Assembly (NCBI RefSeq): GCF_051020975.1 | Contig: NW_027478168.1 | Location: 10,664,001-10,728,000 of the forward strand | DNA length: 64,000 bases | Direction: 5' to 3' | Source: Osmia lignaria lignaria | Taxonomy: Eukaryota > Arthropoda > Insecta > Hymenoptera > Megachilidae | Notes under the pieces: model-generated | Database searches by the model: none | The model's input: only the letters and a program-made list of their open reading frames with translations | Told to the model about the DNA's origin: nothing | Program-made: the position numbers and the translations under genes | Shown: positions 1 to 9,900 of the stretch, piece by piece | Numbering within the stretch: the stretch's first letter is position 1 | Layout of the letters: the number at the start of each line of letters is the position of its first letter

Positions 1-230
1 GTGGCATTTGCAGCTCGCAATAGTGCAGAGTTATCTCAAAGAAAGGGGCCACGGTGTTTCTGTATCTCTATTATGTTGGTGCGGCTTCGGAACTTTTAAA
101 TATCTCGATATATCTCGAAAACTACGCTTCTGATCAAAAAATATCAGAGAACGTAAATTGTAGGAAACATAATTCTCTACAAAAAAGGTCTCTTAACATT
201 TTGCCATAGCTCGCTTCGTTTCCGAGATAT
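1..230 (+). repeat. Left-edge partial monomer (3' 230 bp)
   Basis: The window opens inside a monomer, at the GTGGCATTTGCAGCTCGC block (about unit base 93), and runs to the next unit boundary at 231. It carries the K-type 3' haplotype: ATCTCGAT, CGAAAAC, CGCTTCTG and AAATTGTAGG. It also has the less common AGAGAACGTAAATTG junction, seen again near 2405 and 3693 in the 4-monomer HOR. This ties the left edge to the HOR family that begins at 875. Confidence 0.97.
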
Positions 231-544
231 TTGCAGATATATCTCAAGGGAAGGGGCCTGACCGACATATTTCGAGATATTTCTTCTTCTTGTTGTTCTT
301 CTTCTGCACAGCTAAGCTGGAAGTGGCATTTGCAGATCGCAATAGTGCAGAGATATCTCAAAGAAAGGGGCCACGGTGTTTCTGTATCTCTATTATGTTG
401 GTGCGGCTTCGGAACTTTTAAATATCTTGATATATCTCGAGAACTACGCGCCTGATCAAAAAATATCATAGAACATAAAAAGTAGGAAACATAATTCTGT
501 ACAAAAAAGGTCTCTTAACATTTTGCCATAGCTCGCTTCGTTTC

Positions 545-554
545 CGAGATATTT
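545..554 (+). repeat. CGAGATATTT motif, copy 1 (recurs in each unit)
   Basis: The decamer CGAGATATTT spans the chosen unit boundary inside TTTCCGAGATATTTGC. The same decamer occurs 50 bp downstream at 595-604, and an inverted form lies about 190 bp further on. It is one of the most constant parts of the array. Visible exceptions are TTTCCAAAATATTT at 46262 and CGAGATTTTT near 13427. Confidence 0.85.
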
Positions 555-580
555 GCAGATTTATCTCAAGGGAAGGGGCC
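553..580 (+). repeat. Internal duplication within the monomer, copy A
   Basis: TTGCAGATTTATCTCAAGGG followed by AAGGGGCC matches the segment at 667-694 at 24 of 28 positions, with mismatches at positions 1, 8, 18 and 20 of the alignment. The 114-bp offset recurs in every unit. It suggests the 322-bp monomer grew from a shorter ancestor that carried this box. Confidence 0.8.
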
Positions 581-594
581 TGACGGACATATTT

Positions 595-604
595 CGAGAT
601 ATTT
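595..604 (+). repeat. CGAGATATTT motif, copy 2
   Basis: This is a second direct copy of the decamer, in ACATATTTCGAGATATTTC. In many units it is altered to CGAAATATTT (for example near 4789, 40523 and 45673) or CGAGAAGTTT (near 39558, 41166, 46962). These variants are diagnostic of particular HOR positions. It lies directly before the TTC/TTG tract. Confidence 0.8.
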
Positions 605-626
605 CTTCTTCTTGTTGTTCTTCTTC
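603..626 (+). repeat. Trinucleotide tract (TTC)3(TTG)2(TTC)3
   Basis: Eight triplets form a 24-bp tract symmetric at the triplet level. It is present in each monomer at the same place. Point variants occur, such as TTCCTC in place of TTCTTC linked to the ATTCAGCTC 5' variant, TTATTC near 6079, and TTTTTG near 38931. No triplet gain or loss is needed anywhere, because monomer lengths are accounted for by changes elsewhere. Confidence 0.85.
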
Positions 627-666
627 TGCACAGCTAAGCTGGAAGTGGCATTTACAGCTCGCAATA

Positions 667-694
667 GTGCAGAGTTATCTCAAAGAAAGGGGCC
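667..694 (+). repeat. Internal duplication within the monomer, copy B
   Basis: GTGCAGAGTTATCTCAAAGA followed by AAGGGGCC is the diverged second copy of the opening box. In a few units (near 350, 10654, 27403 and 28047) it reads GTGCAGAGATATCTC, which also removes a minus-strand stop codon. The third quarter of the unit shows no equivalent third copy. Confidence 0.8.
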
Positions 695-741
695 ACGGTG
701 TTTCTGTATCTCTATTATGTTGGTGCGGCTTCGGAACCTTT

Positions 742-761
742 AAATATCTTGATATATCTCG
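742..761 (-). repeat. Inverted AAATATCT(C/T)G element with GATATATC palindrome
   Basis: AAATATCTTG in R units, or AAATATCTCG in K units, is the reverse complement of CGAGATATTT with one mismatch or none. It is followed by the 8-bp palindrome GATATATC and a further ATATCTCG. Each unit therefore contains two direct and about two inverted copies of one core, and could pair as a long-loop dyad. Any role in structure or protein binding is inference. Confidence 0.7.
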
Positions 762-779
762 AGAACTACGCATCTGATC

Positions 780-830
780 AAAAAATATCATAGAACATAA
801 AAAGTAGGAAACTTAATTCTCTACAAAAAA
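780..830 (+). repeat. A-rich tail with two A6 runs and an A5 run
   Basis: A6 at 780-785, A5 at 799-803 and A6 at 825-830 lie within 51 bp, followed by TTTT at 843-846. Centre-to-centre spacings are about 18.5 and 26.5 bp. That is not a clean multiple of the helical repeat, so strong intrinsic curvature is not assured. K units lose the middle run (AAATTG). The A6 lengths barely vary across the array. Confidence 0.7.
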
Positions 831-874
831 GGTCTCTTAACATTTTGCCATAGCTCGCTTCGTTTCCGAGATAT

Positions 875-1196
875 TTGCAGATTTAGCTCAAGGGAAGGGG
901 CCTGACGGACATATTCCGAGATATTTCTTCTTCTTGTTGTTCCTCTTCTGCACAGCTAAGCTGGAAGTGGCATTTGCAGCTCGCAATAGTGCAGAGTTAT
1001 CTCAAAGAAAGGGGCCACGGTGTTTCTGTATCTCTATTATGTTGGTGCGGCTTCGGAACTTTTAAATATCTCGATATATCTCGAAAACTACGCTTCTGAT
1101 CAAAAAATATCAGAGAACCTAAATTGTAGGAAACATAATTCTCTACAAAAAAGGTCTCTTAACATTTTGCCGTAGCTCGCTTCGTTTCCGAGATAT
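875..1196 (+). repeat. Reference monomer, K-type 3' haplotype (322 bp)
   Basis: This unit shows the alternative 3' third. Relative to 553-874 it has C for T at unit base 198, A for G at 211, T for A at 220, TT for AA at 250-251 and A for T at 261. It therefore reads ATCTCGATATATCTCGAAAACTACGCTTCTG and AAATTGTAGGAAACATAA (each given here in short pieces of the unit). In the 5' part it has TTTAGCTC, which puts a stop in the plus frame. It is the first member of the 4-monomer HOR and recurs almost unchanged at 2163 and 3451. Confidence 0.93.
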
Positions 1197-4100
1197 TTGC
1201 AGATTCATCTCAAGGGAAGGGTCCTGATGGACATATTTCGAGATATTTCTTCTTCTTGTTGTTCTTCTTCTGCACAGCTAAACTGGAAGTGGCATTTCCA
1301 GCTCGCAATCCTGCAGAGTTATCTCAAAGAAAGGGGCCACGGTGTTTCTGTATCTCTATTATGTTGGTGCGGCTTCGGAACTTTTAAATATCTTGATATA
1401 TCTCGAGAACTACGCCTCTGATCGAAAAATATCATAGAACATAAAAAGTAGGAAACTGAATTCCCTACAAAAAAGGTCTCTTAACATTTTGCCATAGCTC
1501 GCTTCGTTTCCGAGATATTTGCAGATTTATCTCAAGGGAAGGGGCCTGACGGACATATTTCGAGATATTTCTTCTTCTTGTTGTTCTTCTTCTGCACAGC
1601 TAAGCTGGAAGTGGCATTTGCGGCTCGCACTAGTGCAGAGTTATCTCAAAGAAAGGAGCCACGGTGTTTCTGTATCTCTATTATGTTGGTGCGGCTTCGG
1701 AACTTTTAAATATCTCGATATATCTCGAAAACTACGCTTCTGATCAAAAAATATCATAGAACATAAATTGTAGGAAACATAATTCACTACAAAAAACGTC
1801 TCTTAACATTTTGCCATAGCTCGCTTCGTTTCCGAGATATTTGCAGATTCAGCTCAAAGGAACGGGCCTGACGGACATATTTCGAGATACTTCTTCTTCT
1901 TGTTGTTCTTCCTCTGCACAGCTAAGCTGGAAGTGGCATTTGCAGCTCGCAATAGTGCAGAGTTATCTCAAAGATAGGGGCCACGGTGTTTCTGTATCTC
2001 TATTATGTTGGTGCGGCTTCGGAACTTTTAAATATCTTGATATATCTCGAGAACTACGCATCTGATCAAAAAATATCATAGAACATAAAAAGTAGGAAAC
2101 TTAATTCTCTACAAAAAAGGTCTCTTAACATTTTCCCATAGCTGGCATCGTTTCCGAGATATTTGCAGATTTAGCTCAAGGGAAGGGGCCTGACGGACAT
2201 ATTCCGAGATATTTCTTCTTCTTGTTGTTCCTCTTCTGCACAGCTAAGCTGGAAGTGGCATTTGCAGCTCGCAATAGTGCAGAGTTATCTCAAAGAAAGG
2301 GGCCACGGTGTTTCTGTATCTCTATTATGTTGGTGCGGCTTCGGAACTTTTAAATATCTCGATATATCTCGAAAACTACGCTTCTGATCAAAAAATATCA
2401 GAGAACGTAAATTGTAGGAAACATAATTCTCTACAAAAAAGGTCTCTTAACATTTTGCCGTAGCTCGCTTCGTTTCCGAGATATTTGCAGATTTATCTCA
2501 AGGGAAGGGTCCTGATGGACATATTTCGGGATATTTCTTCTTCTTGTTGTTCTTCTTCTGCACAGCTAAACTGGAAGTGGCATTTCCAGCTCGCAATCCT
2601 GCAGAGTTATCTCAAAGAAAGGGGCCACGGTGTTTCTGTATCTCTATTATGTTGGTGCGGCTTCGGAACTTTTAAATATCTTGATATATCTCGAGAACTA
2701 CGCCTCTGATCGAAAAATATCATAGAACATAAAAAGTAGGAAACTTAATTCCCTACAAAAAAGGTCTCTTAACATTTTGCCATAGCTCGCTTGGTTTCCG
2801 AGATATTTGCAGATTTATCTCAAGGGAAGGGGCCTGACGGACATATTTCGAGATATTTCTTCTTCTTGTTGCTCTTCTTCTGCACAGCTAAGCTGGAAGT
2901 GGCATTTGCGGCTCGCACTAGTGCAGAGTTATCTCAAAGAAAGGAGCCACGGTGTTTCTGTATCTCTATTATGTTGGTGCGGCTTCGGAACTTTTAAATA
3001 TCTCGATATATCTCGAAAACTACGCTTCTGATCAAAAAATATCATAGAACATAAATTGTAGGAAACATAATTCACTACAAAAAACGTCTCTTAACATTTT
3101 GCCATAGCTCGCTTCGTTTCCGAGATATTTGCAGATTCAGCTCAAAGGAACGGGCCTGACGGACATATTTCGAGATACTTCTTCTTCTTGTTGTTCTTCC
3201 TCTGCACAGCTAAGCTGGAAGTGGCATTTGCAGCTCGCAATAGTGCAGAGTTATCTCAAAGATAGGGGCCACGGTGTTTCTGTATCTCTATTATGTTGGT
3301 GCGGCTTCGGAACTTTTAAATATCTTGATATATCTCGAGAACTACGCATCTGATCAAAAAATATCATAGAACATAAAAAGTAGGAAACTTAATTCTCTAC
3401 AAAAAAGGTCTCTTAACATTTTCCCATAGCTGGCATCGTTTCCGAGATATTTGCAGATTTAGCTCAAGGGAAGGGGCCTGACGGACATATTCCGAGATAT
3501 TTCTTCTTCTTGTTGTTCCTCTTCTGCACAGCTAAGCTGGAAGTGGCATTTGCAGCTCGCAATAGTGCAGAGTTATCTCAAAGAAAGGGGCCACGGTGTT
3601 TCTGTATCTCTATTATGTTGGTGCGGCTTCGGAACTTTTAAATATCTCGATATATCTCGAAAACTACGCTTCTGATCAAAAAATATCAGAGAACGTAAAT
3701 TGTAGGAAACATAATTCTCTACAAAAAAGGTCTCTTAACATTTTGCCGTAGCTCGCTTCGTTTCCGAGATATTTGCAGATTTATCTCAAGGGAAGGGTCC
3801 TGATGGACATATTTCGGGATATTTCTTCTTCTTGTTGTTCTTCTTCTGCACAGCTAAACTGGAAGTGGCATTTCCAGCTCGCAATCCTGCAGAGTTATCT
3901 CAAAGAAAGGGGCCACGGTGTTTCTGTATCTCTATTATGTTGGTGCGGCTTCGGAACTTTTAAATATCTTGATATATCTCGAGAACTACGCCTCTGATCG
4001 AAAAATATCATAGAACATAAAAAGTAGGAAACTTAATTCCCTACAAAAAAGGTCTCTTAACATTTTGCCATAGCTCGCTTGGTTTCCGAGATATTTGCAG

Positions 4101-4665
4101 ATTTATCTCAAGGGAAGGGGCCTGACGGACATATTTCGAGATATTTCTTCTTCTTGTTGCTCTTCTTCTGCACAGCTAAGCTGGAAGTGGCATTTGCGGC
4201 TCGCACTAGTGCAGAGTTATCTCAAAGAAAGGAGCCACGGTGTTTCTGTATCTCTATTATGTTGGTGCGGCTTCGGAACTTTTAAATATCTCGATATATC
4301 TCGAAAACTACGCTTCTGATCAAAAAATATCATAGAACATAAATTGTAGGAAACATAATTCACTACAAAAAACGTCTCTTAACATTTTGCCATAGCTCGC
4401 TTCGTTTCCGAGATATTTGCAGATTCAGCTCAAAGGAACGGGCCTGACGGACATATTTCGAGATACTTCTTCTTCTTGTTGTTCTTCCTCTGCACAGCTA
4501 AGCTGGAAGTGGCATTTGCAGCTCGCAATAGTGCAGAGTTATCTCAAAGATAGGGGCCACGGTGTTTCTGTATCTCTATTATGTTGGTGCGGCTTCGGAA
4601 CTTTTAAATATCTTGATATATCTCGAGAACTACGCATCTGATCAAAAAATATCATAGAACATAAA
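875..4665 (+). repeat. 4-monomer HOR (1288 bp), three copies
   Basis: Units at 875/2163/3451, 1197/2485/3773, 1519/2807/4095 and 1841/3129/4417 correspond at a constant 1288-bp offset. Diagnostic features are TTTAGCTC with CATATTCCGAG in member 1; GGGTCCTGATGG with AATCCTGC in member 2; AAAGGAGCC in member 3; and TTCAGCTC, GATACTTC and AAAGATAGGG in member 4. Copies 2 and 3 also share TTCCCATAGCTGGCATCG before member 1, a 2-to-3 specific variant, so they are the more recent pair. Copy 1 differs at a few sites (GAACCTAAATT for GAACGTAAATT; TTCATCTC for TTTATCTC). Homology stops near 4670, where AGGAAGCCTAATTTGC replaces the expected junction. Members alternate K, R, K, R. Confidence 0.93.
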
Positions 4666-6992
4666 AAGTAGGAAGCCTAATTTGCTACAAAAAAGGTCTC
4701 TTAACATTTTGCCGTAGCTCGCTTCGTTTCCGAGATATTTGCAGATTTATCTCAAGGGAAGGGGCCTGACGGACATATTTCGAAATATTTCTTATTCTTG
4801 TTGTTCTTCTTCTGCACAGCTAAACTGGAAGTGGCATTTCCAGCTCGCAATCGTGCAGAGTTATCTCAAAGAGAGGGGCCACGGTGTTTCTGTATCTCTA
4901 TTATGTTGGTGCGGCTTCGGAACTTTTAAATATCTTGATATATCTCGAGAACTACGCCTCTGATCGAAAAATATCATAGAACATAAAAAGTAGGAAACTT
5001 AATTCTCTACAAAAAAGGTCTCTTAACATTTTGCCATAGCTCGCTTCGTTTCCGAGATATTTGCAGATTTATCTCAAGGGAAGGGGCCTGACGGACATAT
5101 TTCGAGATATTTCTTCTTCTTGTTGTTCTTCTTCTGCACAGCTAAGCTGGAAGTGGCATTTGCAGCTCGCAATAGTGCAGAGTTATCTCAAAGAAAGGGG
5201 CCACGGTGTTTCTGTACCTCTATTATGTTGGTACAGCTTCGGAGCTTTTAAATATCTTGATATATCTCGAGAACTACGCATATGATCAAAAAATATCATA
5301 GAACATAAAAAGTAGGAAACTTAATTCTCTACAAAAAAGGTCTCTTAACATTTTGCCATAGCTCGCTTCGTTTCCGAGATATTTGCAGATTTATCTCAAG
5401 GGCAGGGGCCTGACGGACATATTTCGAGATATTTCTTCTTCTTGTTGTTCTTCTTCTGCACAGCTAAACTGGAAGTGGCATTTCCAGCTCGCAATCGTGC
5501 AGAGTTATCTCAAAGAGAGGGGCCACGGTGTTTCTGTATCTCTATTATGTTGGTGCGGCTTCGGAACTTTTAAATATCTTGATATATCTCGAGAACTACG
5601 CCTCTGATCGAAAAATATCATAGAACATAAAAAGTAGCAAACTTAATTCTCTACAAAAAAGGTCTCTTAACATTTTGCCATAGCTCGCTTCGTTTCCGAG
5701 ATATTTACAGATTTATCTCAAGGGAAGGGGCCTGACGGACATATTCCGAGATATTTCTTCTTCTTGTTGTTCCTCTTCTGCACAGCTAAGCTGGAAGTGG
5801 CATTTGCAGGTCGCAATAGTGCAGAGTTATCTCAAAGAAAGGGGCCACGGTGTTTCTGTATCTCTATTATGTTGGTGCGGCTTCGGAACTTTTAAATATC
5901 TCGATATATCTCGAGAACTACGCATCTGATCAAAAAATATCATAGAACATAAAAAGTAGGAAACCTAATTTTCTACAAAAAAGGTCTCTTAACATTTTGC
6001 CGTAGCTCGCTTCGTTTCCGAGATATTTGCAGATTTATCTCAAGGGAAGGGGCCTGACGGACATATTTCGAAATATTTCTTATTCTTGTTGTTCTTCTTC
6101 TGCACAGCTAAGCTGGAAGTGGCATTTGCAGCTCGCAATAGTGCAGAGTTATCTCAAAGAAAGGGGCCACGGTGTTTCTGTATCTCTATTATGTTGGTGC
6201 GGCTTCGGAACTTTTAAATATCTTGATATATCTCGAGAACTACGCATCTGATCAAAAAATATCGAGGAACATAAAAAGTAGGAAACCTAATTTTCTACAA
6301 AAAAGGTCGCTTAACATTTTGCCGTAGCTCGCTTCGTTTCCGAGATATTTGCAGATTTATCTCAAGGGAAGGGGCCTGACGGACATATTTCGAAATATTT
6401 CTTATTCTTGTTGTTCTTCTTCTGCACAGCTAAGCTGGAAGTGGCATTTGCAGCTCGCAATAGTGCAGAGTTATCTCAAAGAAAGGGGCCACGGTGTTTC
6501 TGTATCTCTATTATGTTGGTGCGGCTTCGGAACTTTTAAATATCTTGATATATCTCGAGAACTACGCATCTGATCAAAAAATATCGTAGAACATAAAAAG
6601 TAGGAAACTTAATTCTCTACAAATAAGGTCTCTTAACATTTTGCCATAGCTCGCTTGGTTTCCGAGATAGTTGCAGATTTATCTCAAGGGAAGGGGCCTG
6701 ACGGACATATTTCCAGATATTTCTTCTTCTTGTTGTTCTTCTTCTGCACAGCTAAGCTGGAAGTGGCATTTGCAGCTCGCAATAGTGCAGAGTTATCTCA
6801 AAGAAAGGGGCCACGGTGTTTCTGTATCTCTATTATGTTGGTGCGGCTTCGGAACTTTTAAATATCTTGATATATCTCGAGAACTACGCATCTGATCAAA
6901 AAATATCATAGAACATAAAAAGTAGGAAACCTAATTTTCTACAAAAAAGGTCGCTTAACATTTTGCCGTAGCTCGCTTCCTTTCCGAGATAT
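4666..6992 (+). repeat. Chimeric unit plus diverged copy of the 6-monomer HOR
   Basis: The monomer at 4739 combines CGAAATATTTCTTATTC with a TAAACTGG/TTCCAGCTCGCAATCG middle. From 5061 the order resembles the 6-monomer HOR that follows. 5061 matches 6993 (GTACCTCTATTATG, CTTCGGAGC, GCATATGATC), 5383 matches 7315, 5705 matches 7637, 6349 matches 8281 and 6671 matches 8603. Units 6027 and 6349 are near twins, and 6027 replaces the expected 7959-like unit. The swap starts within 5705, about 5911, where the K tail expected there is replaced by R. This is an older copy modified by conversion or exchange. Confidence 0.8.
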
Positions 6993-9900
6993 TTGCACAT
7001 TTATCTCAAGGGAAGGGGCCTGACGGACATATTTCGAAATATTTCTTATTCTTGTTGTTCTTCTTCTGCACAGCTAAGCTGGAAGTGGCATTTGCAGCTC
7101 GCAATAGTGCAGAGTTATCTCAAAGGAAGGGGCCACGGTGTTTCTGTACCTCTATTATGTTGGTGCAGCTTCGGAGCTTTTAAATATCTTGATATATCTC
7201 GAGAACTACGCATATGATCAAAAAATATCATAGAACATAAAAAGTAGGAAACTTAATTCTCTACAAAAAAGGTCTCTTAACATTTTGCCATAGCTCGCTT
7301 CGTTTCCGAGATATTTGCAGATTTATCTCAAGGGAAGGGGCCTGACGGACATATTTCGAGATATTTCTTCTTCTTGTTGTTCTTCTTCTGCACAGCTAAA
7401 CTGGAAGTGGCATTTCCAGCTCGCAATCGTGCAGAGTTATCTCAAAGAGAGGGGCCACGGTGTTTCTGTATCTCTATTATGTTGGTGCGGCTTCGGAACT
7501 TTTAAATATCTTGATATATCTCGAGAACTACGCCTCTGATCGAAAAATATCATAGAACATAAAAAGTAGGAAACTTAATTCTCTACAAAAAAGGTCTCTT
7601 AACATTTTGCCATAGCTCGCTTCGTTTCCGAGATATTTACAGATTTATCTCAAGGGAAGGGGCCTGACGGACATATTCCGAGATATTTCTTCTTCTTGTT
7701 GTTCCTCTTCTGCACAGCTAAGCTGGAAGTGGCATTTGCAGGTCGCAATAGTGCAGAGTTATCTCAAAGAAAGGGGCCACGGTGTTTCTGTATCTCTATT
7801 ATGTTGGTGCGGCTTCGGAACTTTTAAATATCTCGATATATCTCGAAAACTACGCTTCTGATCAAAAACTATCAGAGAACCTAAATTGTAGGAAACATAA
7901 TTCTCTACAAAAAAGGTCTCTTAACATTTTGCCATAGCTCGCTTCGTTTCCGAGATATTTGCAGATTTATCTCAAGGGAAGGGTCCTGACGGACATATTT
8001 CGAGATATTTCTTCTTCTTGTTGTTCTTCTTCTGCACAGCTAAACTGGAAGTGGCATTTCCAGCTCGCAATCGTGCAGAGTTATCTCAAAGAAAGGGGCC
8101 ACGGTGTTTCTGTATCTCTATTATGTTGGTACGGCTTCGGAACTTTTAAATATCTTGATATATCTCGAGAACTACGCATCTGATCAAAAAATATCATAGA
8201 ACATAAAAAGTAGGAAACCTAATTTTCTACAAAAAAGGTCGCTTAACATTTTGCCGTAGCTCGCTTCGCTTCCGAGATATTTGCAGATTTATCTCAAGGG
8301 AAGGGGCCTGACGGACATATTTCGAAATATTTCTTATTCTTGTTGTTCTTCTTCTGCACAGCTAAGCTGGAAGTGGCATTTGCAGCTCGCAATAGTGCAG
8401 AGTTATCTCAAAGATAGGGGCCACGGTGTTTCTGTATCTCTATTATGTTGGTGCGGCTTCGGAACTTTTAAATATCTTGATATATCTCGAGAACTACGCA
8501 TCTGATCAAAAAATATCGTAGAACATAAAAAGTAGGAAACTTAATTCTCTACAAATAAGGTCTCTTAACATTTTGCCATAGCTCGCTTCGTTTCCGAGAT
8601 ATTTGCAGATTTATCTCAAGGGAAGGGGCCTCACGGACATATTTCGAGATATTTCTTCTTCTTGTTGTTCTTCTTCTGCACAGCTAAGCTGGAAGTGGCA
8701 TTTGCAGCTCGCAATAGTGCAGAGTTATCTCAAAGAAAGGGGCCACGGTGTTTCTGTATCTCTATTATGTTGGTGCGGCTTCGGAACTTTTAAATATCTT
8801 GATATATCTCGAGAACTACGCATCTGATCAAAAAATATCATAGAACATAAAAAGTAGGAAACCTAATTTTCTACAAAAAAGGTCGCTTAACATTTTGCCG
8901 TAGCTCGCTTCCTTTCCGAGATATTTGCACATTTATCTCAAGGGAAGGGGCCTGACGGACATATTTCGAAATATTTCTTATTCTTGTTGTTCTTCTTCTG
9001 CACAGCTAAGCTGGAAGTGGCATTTGCAGCTCGCAATAGTGCAGAGTTATCTCAAAGGAAGGGGCCACGGTGTTTCTGTACCTCTATTATGTTGGTGCAG
9101 CTTCGGAGCTTTTAAATATCTTGATATATCTCGAGAACTACGCATATGATCAAAAAATATCATAGAACATAAAAAGTAGGAAACTTAATTCTCTACAAAA
9201 AAGGTCTCTTAACATTTTGCCATAGCTCGCTTCGTTTCCGAGATATTTGCAGATTTATCTCAAGGGAAGGGGCCTGACGGACATATTTCGAGATATTTCT
9301 TCTTCTTGTTGTTCTTCTTCTGCACAGCTAAACTGGAAGTGGCATTTCCAGCTCGCAATCGTGCAGAGTTATCTCAAAGAGAGGGGCCACGGTGTTTCTG
9401 TATCTCTATTATGTTGGTGCGGCTTCGGAACTTTTAAATATCTTGATATATCTCGAGAACTACGCCTCTGATCGAAAAATATCATAGAACATAAAAAGTA
9501 GGAAACTTAATTCTCTACAAAAAAGGTCTCTTAACATTTTGCCATAGCTCGCTTCGTTTCCGAGATATTTACAGATTTATCTCAAGGGAAGGGGCCTGAC
9601 GGACATATTCCGAGATATTTCTTCTTCTTGTTGTTCCTCTTCTGCACAGCTAAGCTGGAAGTGGCATTTGCAGGTCGCAATAGTGCAGAGTTATCTCAAA
9701 GAAAGGGGCCACGGTGTTTCTGTATCTCTATTATGTTGGTGCGGCTTCGGAACTTTTAAATATCTCGATATATCTCGAAAACTACGCTTCTGATCAAAAA
9801 CTATCAGAGAACCTAAATTGTAGGAAACATAATTCTCTACAAAAAAGGTCTCTTAACATTTTGCCATAGCTCGCTTCGTTTCCGAGATATTTGCAGATTT

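Larger units (their letters stand above)
553..777 (+). other. Recurrent 74-codon open frame, judged non-coding
   Basis: Most monomers have an open frame of about 225 bp from TTG at unit base 1 to TGA in CTGATCA. In this unit it would encode 74 residues, with an SSSCCSSS run from the TTC/TTG tract. It has no ATG, and since 322 is not divisible by 3 it cannot read through successive units. It is interrupted in several units: TAG at 875, 2163 and 3451, TGA in the unit at 13111, TAA in those at 12145 and 14077, TGA in that at 18585, and a TGA in the CTTCTGAAC variants near 21017. Subfamily differences are mostly amino-acid changing (Tyr/Gln, Ser/Asn, Leu/Phe, Gln/Arg, Ile/Leu, Glu/Lys, Ile/Phe). 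I see no domain or signal peptide. It is best read as an accident of homogenised repeats. Confidence 0.75.
231..874 (+). repeat. Two R-type monomers preceding the 4-monomer HOR
   Basis: These two units (231, 553) are of the common R type and are not part of the following HOR. The first has ATATATCTC in its opening box, GCAGATCGC and GAGATATCTC in the middle, and CTACGCGCCTG near its end. The second has ATTTATCTC and TTTACAGCTC. They are only ordinary array relatives of each other. Confidence 0.85.
553..874 (+). repeat. Reference monomer, R-type 3' haplotype (322 bp)
   Basis: This is a convenient type unit. By count it has 126 G+C of 322 bases (39%) and 11 CpG. In order it holds the opening box TTGCAGATTTATCTCAAG; GGGGCCTGACGGACATATTT; a second CGAGATATTT; a TTC/TTG tract; GCACAGCTAAGCTGGAAGTG; a diverged copy of the opening box at 667; CCACGGTGTTTCTGTATC; GGTGCGGCTTCGGAAC; an inverted element at 742-761; CTCGAGAACTACGCATCTG; an A-rich stretch holding TGATCAAAAAA and CATAAAAAGTAGG; and GGTCTCTTAACATTTTGCC leading into the next unit. 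The CTCGAG hexamer at 759-764 is specific to R-type units, while TGATCA at 776-781 is present in most units of both types. Confidence 0.95.

Noticed and set aside
134..469. 111-codon minus-strand ATG frame as a gene
   Set aside because: It overlaps satellite sequence entirely, depends on one substitution, and has no recognisable domain.
603..626. Terminator or polypyrimidine splice signal
   Set aside because: A pyrimidine tract alone, with no coding exon nearby, does not support a splice site or terminator.
825..846. Promoter or polyadenylation signal in the A-rich tail
   Set aside because: I see no AATAAA or TATA-box in a convincing arrangement, and no transcript unit to attach it to.
861..880. 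CENP-B box in CTTCGTTTCCGAG
   Set aside because: The TTCG start is suggestive, but the required spacing of the central A and the CGGG core is not met on either strand.
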